Source of the DNA: RGIG2707 sp045600065
GTDB taxonomy: Bacteria; Bacillota; Clostridia; Peptostreptococcales; Anaerovoracaceae
Reading direction: 5' to 3'
Length of the DNA stretch: 20,046 nucleotides
Assembly (NCBI GenBank): GCA_045600065.1
Contig: JAZRXE010000067.1
Span: forward strand, 1 to 20,046
How positions within the stretch are numbered: the stretch's first letter is position 1; every line of letters starts with the position of its first letter. Below the pieces are notes generated by a model. The model made no database searches and was not told where the DNA came from. It saw only the letters and a list, made by a program, of their open reading frames with translations. Positions 15,289 through 20,046 of this stretch are shown here, one piece after another. Made by a program: the position numbers and the translations under genes.

Positions 15289-16911
15289 ATGAGTACTGAA
15301 GAAAAGGACAAGGCGGGCCTTTTGTCCCGCATCGCTGCCATAGCGGTAAGCCTGCTGATGGCCGCGGCAATAGTGCTTCCGGAATACATAGAAACCTCCG
15401 AGGTGGTGGAGCCTGCGGGGAGCTCTGATTTCAGCTTCCTGCGCAAGGACATCTATATCAACGGACAGCATATATATAATTTCCAGCTGAAGGATCCCGT
15501 GCTCAACAAGGACGGTGCTATTTATATTCCCCTAAATGAAGCCTTCCAGACTATGCTGGGTGTGAAGGCAGTCTGCGAGGGAGACGTGCTTTATCTGGCA
15601 AAGGCCGAGGTCGGCTCCGTACCTGAGTTTGGTAAGGTCGCGTGCAATCTGGTGGATTATTACGGCACTGCCCCGGCAGAGCTGTCTGTTGTGGTTGCAG
15701 GCGATATGTCTGAGCTGGAGCCCTATATAAAAGAGCCCCACGATGAGCCTTCAGCAAACGAAGCCGCAGATACGGTCTCTGAGCCTGCTGAGGATGTTGA
15801 TTTAACAGATTCTGATGCGGATGCGGCATACGCGGACAACGCCTCGGCAGCCGAAGAAGATGGAGTTCCGGCTGATGCGGACAGCTCCGATCCCTCCGGC
15901 ATTTGGAAAGGCATGAGCAGCGTTGTTCACAGCTATGGGATAAAGGGCCGTATTGACAGGCTGATGGAGGTCATCGAGCTCGGCCAGGCTCCGGAGGAGC
16001 CTGCTGCCGCGGTAATCTACAAATCCGGAGATTTCTATAACTGCTGGCCCACAGAGGAGAATGCGGCAGGCAATGCCGCAGAGCAGGCCGCAAAGCTGGA
16101 AGAATACTATCAGAATCTTAAAGAAAGCCTGGGCGACGAGGACCAGGAGCTTAAGGATCAGCTGGATCAGGAAACAGCCGTGCTGGCCGATGTGGTCCGC
16201 AAGGACATAGAAGACGCCAAGGCAAGGGCCCAGGCACAGGCCCAGGCTCTGGAGCATACCGACGGCGTGGTGCCCGAGCAGACAGTGCTTTATGTCAGGC
16301 TTCCGGCCCTGCAGGATCTGGCAAGGCTTGGAATCAGCTCGTATTACGATTCGGTGGGAGGCCTTTATATCAGTACCGATCCCCAAAAGCCTGCCTCGGG
16401 TTATTTCAGCCAGAGCAACGCATCCTTCATCAGCGGCCGCATAGCCTATATGCGGTATATTCAGCGCAAGCTCAGCTACGAGCAGGCAGAAAATCTCGAA
16501 TATCTGTTCCGCCATGAGGCCTTTGTAAACAATGTGTCCGAAGATATGCTCATGGGTATCTGCAGGGCGGAAAGCACATATAATCTTGATATCAACGAAA
16601 GGGCAGTGGGTATAATGCAGCTGATGCCTACCACGGTAGTAGGAGCCGGCTGGAAGCTTGAAAAGGTTTATACCGTCCACGGCAATGTGGAGTTCGGCGC
16701 CCTTTATATAACCAACGATCTGAAGCGCTACAAATACGACGAGGTCCTGGCTCTGACTGCCTACAATCAGGGCGTGGGCAAGGTCGCAAGCGGGGAGTAT
16801 TCCACAGGCTACGCCAGCGTGGTCATGAAATACGAGCAGGGCATAAAGACCTGGTGCTCGGGCAAGGGCTATTCAAACAGCTTTGCCTACAGCGTTCCTT
16901 ACGGAGAATAG
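15289..16911 (+). CDS. membrane-anchored lytic transglycosylase with copper-amine-oxidase-N-like modules
   Basis: 540 residues. A short cytoplasmic head, one hydrophobic segment (about 11-31) serving as signal anchor, then an extracellular part. Residues 54-105 (IYINGQ..., AIYIPLNEAFQTMLGV) look like the copper amine oxidase N-terminal-like domain used by Bacillota for wall attachment. An acidic, Ala/Asp/Glu-rich linker follows (about 150-203), then a charged helix (about 270-330), and a second similar strand set near 330-362 (VLYVRLPALQDLARLG). The C-terminal domain (about 418-530) is SLT-type: catalytic Glu428 in CRAESTYN, then GIMQLMP and ALTAYNQGVGKV. It would cleave the MurNAc-GlcNAc bond of peptidoglycan. 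The frame opens at 15058 but promoter position and the anchor support ATG 15289. There is no Shine-Dalgarno sequence, so the mRNA is probably leaderless. scpA starts 1 base after the stop. Confidence 0.85.
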   Translation: MSTEEKDKAGLLSRIAAIAVSLLMAAAIVLPEYIETSEVVEPAGSSDFSFLRKDIYINGQHIYNFQLKDPVLNKDGAIYIPLNEAFQTMLGVKAVCEGDVLYLAKAEVGSVPEFGKVACNLVDYYGTAPAELSVVVAGDMSELEPYIKEPHDEPSANEAADTVSEPAEDVDLTDSDADAAYADNASAAEEDGVPADADSSDPSGIWKGMSSVVHSYGIKGRIDRLMEVIELGQAPEEPAAAVIYKSGDFYNCWPTEENAAGNAAEQAAKLEEYYQNLKESLGDEDQELKDQLDQETAVLADVVRKDIEDAKARAQAQAQALEHTDGVVPEQTVLYVRLPALQDLARLGISSYYDSVGGLYISTDPQKPASGYFSQSNASFISGRIAYMRYIQRKLSYEQAENLEYLFRHEAFVNNVSEDMLMGICRAESTYNLDINERAVGIMQLMPTTVVGAGWKLEKVYTVHGNVEFGALYITNDLKRYKYDEVLALTAYNQGVGKVASGEYSTGYASVVMKYEQGIKTWCSGKGYSNSFAYSVPYGE

Positions 16912-16912
16912 A

Positions 16913-17653
16913 ATGGCATACAAAGTCAAGCTGGATGTGTTCGAGGGGCCCTTCGAGCTGCTTGTTTATCTGATCGAGCACTCGAGGATGAGCATCTACG
17001 ACATTCAGGTATCGGAGATCACAACTCAATATCTTGCCTATGTGGAGGAAATGCGCAGCAGAGATGTGGAGCTTGCCCAGGAATTCATGGTGCTGGCAGC
17101 CGAGCTGCTGGAGCTCAAATCCCGTCTGCTCATACCAGGCGAGGCTAAAAAGGCCGAGGAGGGCGGCGAGGACGATCCCCGGAGCTCGCTTACGGCAAGG
17201 ATACTTGAATATAAGCAGTTCAAGGATATGGCGGCATTTCTGGATGAGCAGCAGGAGATCACGGCCCATATTCATTCCAAGCCCCAGGAGGATCTGAGTC
17301 CCTGGACGGGTGAAGAGGATGAGCTGCTTAAAAGCAGCGAGGATCAGTTTGTAAACGCTTTTCTGGCCTTTTTGCAGCGCAGGCAGCGCATAGACGAAAT
17401 GAAGCGCACCTATCAGCGGGTGGAACGCCAGCGCCAGAGCATGGAAAGCCGTATGAGCCAGATAACGGATATGCTGCAGACCAGAAGGCAGATGATGTTT
17501 TCGGAGATGATCAGAGAGGATACATCCGTTTACAACCGTGTGCTCACATTCATGTCTCTGCTGGAGCTTGTAAAGGACCACAGGCTGAACGCAGAGCAGA
17601 AAAAGCTTTATTCGGACATTAAACTCACCCTGCGGGAGGCAGAAGATGACTAA
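16913..17653 (+). CDS. scpA: segregation and condensation protein A
   Basis: Kleisin subunit of the SMC condensin complex, bridging the SMC heads and binding the ScpB dimer. 246 residues; the N-terminal signature YKVKLDVFEGPFELLVYLIE (residues 3-22) is unmistakable, and the C-terminal winged helix (about 190-240) binds the SMC head. The middle is acidic and helical. GGAG at 16903-16906 selects ATG 16913, not the 16883 start open in the same frame. It overlaps scpB by 8 bases. Confidence 0.96.
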   Translation: MAYKVKLDVFEGPFELLVYLIEHSRMSIYDIQVSEITTQYLAYVEEMRSRDVELAQEFMVLAAELLELKSRLLIPGEAKKAEEGGEDDPRSSLTARILEYKQFKDMAAFLDEQQEITAHIHSKPQEDLSPWTGEEDELLKSSEDQFVNAFLAFLQRRQRIDEMKRTYQRVERQRQSMESRMSQITDMLQTRRQMMFSEMIREDTSVYNRVLTFMSLLELVKDHRLNAEQKKLYSDIKLTLREAEDD

Positions 17654-18296
17654 AGAAAATATCAAATCCGCACTGGAATCCCTGCTTTTTGTCTGGGGAG
17701 AGCCTCTGGAGGCAAAGTCGGCTGCGGAGCTGTTCAATATCAGTCAGAGCGAAATGCTCAGGATATTCAGAGAGCTGGCAGAGGATTATCAGGAAAGAGG
17801 CTCGGGCCTTATGATAAGGGAGATGGACAAGGCCTTTCAGCTTTGCACCAACCCCGAAAACGACGATTACATCAGCAGGCTCTGTACTCCTGTCAAGGAA
17901 AAGCGCCTCAGCCAGGCCGCTCTGGAGGTCCTGGCAATAGTCGCCTACAAGCAGCCCGTGACACGCTCGGAGATCGACGCCATCAGGGGCATCAAGTCCG
18001 AAAGGGTGCTTGAAGGCCTTATGCGCAGAGATCTGGTGGAGGAAAAGGGCCGAAGCACTGCCATAGGCAGGCCGGTGCTCTATGTTACCACGCGCACCTT
18101 CCTGCAGCTTTTCGGATTTGAGACTCTGGCAGATCTGCCCGTGATCGATGATGTGGACAGCCTGCTGGCAGATCCCGATCAGCTTACCCTGCCCATGGAT
18201 CTTGGCGATGATGCAGAGCTCAGCATGTTTTTGGCGGATAGCATTGCCATCGGACGGCAGAGCCCTGATGATGAAAAAGCGGAGGATGAGCTGTAA
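17646..18296 (+). CDS. scpB: segregation and condensation protein B
   Basis: Partner of ScpA in the SMC-ScpAB condensin. 216 residues with two winged-helix domains: one at about 4-75 (IKSALESLLFVWGEPL) and one at about 88-165, including the diagnostic LEVLAIVAYKQPVTRSEID and GRPVLYVTTRTFLQLFGF. A short acidic tail follows. The start overlaps scpA and the stop overlaps the next ATG (TAATG), so this is a tightly coupled cluster. Confidence 0.96.
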   Translation: MTKENIKSALESLLFVWGEPLEAKSAAELFNISQSEMLRIFRELAEDYQERGSGLMIREMDKAFQLCTNPENDDYISRLCTPVKEKRLSQAALEVLAIVAYKQPVTRSEIDAIRGIKSERVLEGLMRRDLVEEKGRSTAIGRPVLYVTTRTFLQLFGFETLADLPVIDDVDSLLADPDQLTLPMDLGDDAELSMFLADSIAIGRQSPDDEKAEDEL

Positions 18297-19153
18297 TGGA
18301 TCATTTCGGCGGCCGGAACACTGAGAATATTAAGCTTATAGCCTTCGATCTTGACGGCACCCTGCTGGGGCCTGACAGCCGTATCAGCGCGCGAACCAGA
18401 GCAGCCCTTGAAAAGGCCGCAGAGGCGGGCTACCGGCTTGCAGCGGCCACAGGCAGGGTGTATACCTCTCTGCCCGGGGATCTGATGGATATACGGGGGC
18501 TGCGCTATGTGATCACCTCAAACGGTGCCCATGTGGTGGATCTTCAGACCGGCGAGACTCTTTACAGCAGGCTCATAGATCCGGATTGCCTGCAGGCAGC
18601 ACTGCCTGTGATCTTCAGCCGGGATCTTCTGGTGGAGATCTTCTATGACCACCGGGGCTTTTTCGATGAGCATTGTCTGAAAAATCTTGAATTCTACGGT
18701 GTAGATACCCCTGCTCGCAGGGAGTATACCCGCACCACAAGGACAGCGGTGCCCGATATACAGGGGCTTTTGAACCGTCACCTGGGCGAGCTGGAAAACG
18801 TTATGATAATGTTCGCAGACCCTGCCGTAAAGCAGGAATACTTTGAGGCGCTAAAGGATATGCCCGGGCTGAACGTGGTCTATTCCAGCCATCTCAGCCT
18901 GGAGATAGGTGGTTCTGAAAGCACCAAGGCAAACGCTCTGGCATTTTTGCAGGATATGCTCGGCCTTGAAAAGGACAGCCTGCTTGCCTTCGGAGATTCC
19001 ACCAACGATCTGAGCATGCTGGAATATGCCAGCATAGGCGTGGCCATGGGCAATTCCGTTCAGTACCTTAAGGACAGAGCCGATCTTATCGGCCCCACCA
19101 ATGCCGAGGATGGCGTGGCAGTTATGATAGAAGAGCTGCTGGAAAGAAACTGA
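18296..19153 (+). CDS. Cof-type HAD-IIB family phosphatase
   Basis: 285 residues, haloacid dehalogenase fold with a type IIB cap. Motif I is DLDGT with Asp18 and Asp20; motif II is Thr52 in ATGR; motif III is Lys211 in ESTKANAL; motif IV is GDSTNDLSML with Asp234 and Asp238. Members hydrolyse small phosphorylated metabolites (sugar phosphates, FMN, pyridoxal phosphate); the substrate cannot be predicted. Translationally coupled to scpB by TAATG, with GGAGG at 18281-18285. Last gene of the operon. Confidence 0.93.
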   Translation: MDHFGGRNTENIKLIAFDLDGTLLGPDSRISARTRAALEKAAEAGYRLAAATGRVYTSLPGDLMDIRGLRYVITSNGAHVVDLQTGETLYSRLIDPDCLQAALPVIFSRDLLVEIFYDHRGFFDEHCLKNLEFYGVDTPARREYTRTTRTAVPDIQGLLNRHLGELENVMIMFADPAVKQEYFEALKDMPGLNVVYSSHLSLEIGGSESTKANALAFLQDMLGLEKDSLLAFGDSTNDLSMLEYASIGVAMGNSVQYLKDRADLIGPTNAEDGVAVMIEELLERN

Positions 19154-19228
19154 CAGGCAATTCGGCAGCAAGATAAAACACGACCCGCGGCTGACGCGCG
19201 CTCGTAAAGCTGCAATAAGAAATACGAA

Positions 19229-19289
19229 CGGAAATGGCTGTATTACAGCACTTCCGTGGATTGACGGCGTGACCAAAGTCACGCCGTTT
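19229..19289 (+). terminator. hairpin pair ending the scpAB operon
   Basis: ACGGCGTGAC (19264-19273) and GTCACGCCGT (19278-19287) form a perfect 10-bp stem with loop CAAA, followed by TTTCATTT. Just before it, CGGAA...GCTGT-ATT-ACAGC...TTCCG (19229-19256) forms an interrupted hairpin. The T-run is short, so termination may be incomplete. Confidence 0.7.
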
Positions 19290-19300
19290 CATTTGAGATT

Positions 19301-19392
19301 ATTCGTCGCAATCCGAATATTCGTTCATTAGAGCGAATATTCGCTACAAATTCGCTGTTCGCGATTGATAAAGCGAATTTTGTGAGTATAAT
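19301..19392 (+). promoter_or_regulatory. CGAAT/ATTCG operator cluster and promoter
   Basis: Seven half-sites of the form NCGAAT or ATTCGN fall within 78 bases. They include the perfect palindromes CGAATATTCG (19314-19323) and AGCGAATATTCGCT (19332-19345), and the inverted pair AAATTCGC (19348-19355) with GCGAATTT (19373-19380). They run into a good promoter, TTGATA (19365-19370), 16 bases, TATAAT (19387-19392). Inference: a repressor binding cooperatively, perhaps autoregulation by an XRE-type protein. It does not match the LexA, HrcA or CtsR boxes known to me. Confidence 0.6.
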
Positions 19393-19423
19393 ATATTTAG
19401 GATTATTGTAAGGAGGCGCTTCG

Positions 19424-19474
19424 ATGAATTTCGAAACCGAGAATGCCTATCAGTCTATGCACGTCAACTATTGA
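19424..19474 (+). pseudogene. 16-codon mini-ORF, probably the truncated start of a lost gene
   Basis: ATG 19424 is preceded by AAGGAGG (19410-19416) at ideal distance and by the promoter described at 19301-19392. It encodes MNFETENAYQSMHVNY and then stops directly before a group II intron domain V. The strong expression signals for so short a peptide suggest that the rest of the gene was deleted when the intron fragment came to lie here. A true small peptide or leader cannot be excluded. Confidence 0.4.
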
Positions 19475-19545
19475 AACCGCCGTGTACCGAACGGTACGTA
19501 CGGTGATGTGAGAGGACGGCGGCTAATCACCGCCTCCTACTCGAT
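19475..19545 (+). ncRNA. group IIC intron 3' end (domains V and VI), remnant
   Basis: A 34-base domain V (19475-19508): lower stem CGCCGTG with TACGGTG, a CG bulge at 19497-19498, upper stem TACC with GGTA. The catalytic triad aligns as CGC (19478-19480), the form typical of class IIC introns. Domain VI follows: GAG, AGGA and GGCGG pair with CCGCC, TCCT and CTC, with one bulged adenosine at 19539 as branch-point candidate. The 3' end would be ...CGAT at about 19545. No GTGYG 5' end, domains I-III or reverse transcriptase are present, so this cannot splice. Confidence 0.75.
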
Positions 19546-19558
19546 TTTCAGGTTTTGA

Positions 19559-19680
19559 CCACCAATCCAGACCACTAACAAGGTCGGGATTTTTTGGTTT
19601 GCCCACTAACGCGGACCCCCAATTAGGTCGGGGATCCCACCAACAAAGTCGGATACCCGTAATTGGCAGAGCCGGATCGC
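19559..19680 (+). repeat. cluster of degenerate roughly 20-bp direct repeats
   Basis: Six related units, loosely CCACYAAYAAGGTCGGGAT, begin at about 19559, 19572, 19603, 19617, 19637 and 19657; the last three are 20 bp apart. Clear copies are CCACTAACAAGGTCGGGAT (19572-19590) and CCACCAACAAAGTCGGAT (19637-19654). Repeated boxes of this size occur at ends of some transposons, for example the IS21 family, but no terminal dinucleotide or transposase is visible. They lie directly downstream of the regulator gene on the minus strand. Confidence 0.5.
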
Positions 19681-19683
19681 TTA

Positions 19684-20046
19684 TTACTCAATCAAGTCTT
19701 CCATCGAACATCCCAGCACTTTGGAAATGCGATATAAGGTATCGGCATTAGCTTTGTTGATATCTTTGTTTCGCTGCTCATACATCTGGATGGATCTAAG
19801 GCTGACGCCCGATTTTTTAGCAAGATCCGCTTGTGTGCAACCATATGCTGTACGAATTCGTTTCAAGTTTGTTTCGGGATATAATTCTTTCATGCGCTCA
19901 TCCGCAATATCGGCAAATTTTGAAATATCTGCCTCGTGAAGCGTATAATACATCTTTTGCAATTCATCAAAAGTAAAAGCTTTGAATATGGCGCTGTATT
20001 TTCTGTCTGACCACCACTGATAATAGGCGATAGACCAACCAATCCA
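19684..20046 (-). CDS. XRE-family helix-turn-helix protein, 5' end outside window
   Basis: The minus-strand frame is open from the window edge to TAA at 19684-19686; about 120 residues are visible and the true start lies beyond 20046. The C-terminal 70 residues are a Cro/C1-type helix-turn-helix (RTAYGCTQADLAKKSGVS, then SIQMYEQR and VLGCSMEDLIE). The visible N-terminal part contains tryptophan-rich IGWSIAYYQWW and the segment MYYTLHEADISKFADI, a pattern I associate with HTH regulators near toxin-antitoxin-like genes of gut Clostridia. That association is from memory, not from a search. Partner genes would lie outside the window. Taking TTG 19962 as start would cut a conserved-looking N terminus. 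Confidence 0.75.
   Translation of the reverse strand, partial: WIGWSIAYYQWWSDRKYSAIFKAFTFDELQKMYYTLHEADISKFADIADERMKELYPETNLKRIRTAYGCTQADLAKKSGVSLRSIQMYEQRNKDINKANADTLYRISKVLGCSMEDLIE

Noticed and set aside
19301..19545. Complete group II intron
   Set aside because: No GTGYG 5' end, no domain I-IV structure and no reverse transcriptase frame; only domains V and VI are present.

Overview
The window looks like chromosome of an anaerobic member of Clostridia (Bacillota). This is inferred from the gene order truA - dCMP deaminase - tagO/wecA-type transferase - atpZ-atpI-atpBEFHAGDC, the ScpA/ScpB pair, AGGAGG-type ribosome-binding sites, frequent AGA/AGG and ATA codons outside the atp genes, and a Na+-type ATP synthase c subunit. 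Genus and species cannot be named from the sequence.

Layout. Bases 1-2632: a pyrimidine-rich gene-free start, then a compact unit of truA, a ComEB-type dCMP deaminase and an undecaprenyl-phosphate GlcNAc-1-phosphate transferase. The last codons and stop of the transferase lie inside a small palindromic repeat. Bases 2602-2808: four copies of that REP-like repeat, two in each orientation. Bases 2848-10234: a promoter and the complete F-type ATP synthase operon, closed by tandem terminators. Its c subunit carries the ETTGIY motif plus a second glutamate in helix 1, a two-carboxylate Na+-type site. Bases 10287-11228: a ZIP metal transporter behind two TTAG-N6-CTAA palindromes that look like DtxR-family operators.

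Bases 11229-15288: structured non-coding DNA, then a lone gene with its own strong promoter encoding a 1104-residue protein. It has no signal peptide and contains a calpain-like (C2) cysteine-protease core inside large unrecognised helical regions. This is the best candidate for undescribed biology. Bases 15252-19153: an apparent operon of a membrane-anchored lytic transglycosylase (start only 10 nt after the -10 box), scpA, scpB and a Cof-type HAD phosphatase. It couples a wall enzyme with chromosome condensation and ends at a hairpin.

Bases 19290-20046 are an accessory patch: CGAAT/ATTCG palindromes over a good promoter, a 16-codon mini-ORF, the 3' end (domains V and VI) of a group IIC intron with no reverse transcriptase, a cluster of degenerate roughly 20-bp repeats, and on the minus strand the C-terminal part of an XRE-family regulator that runs off the window.

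No tRNA, rRNA or CRISPR array was seen, and no complete insertion sequence.
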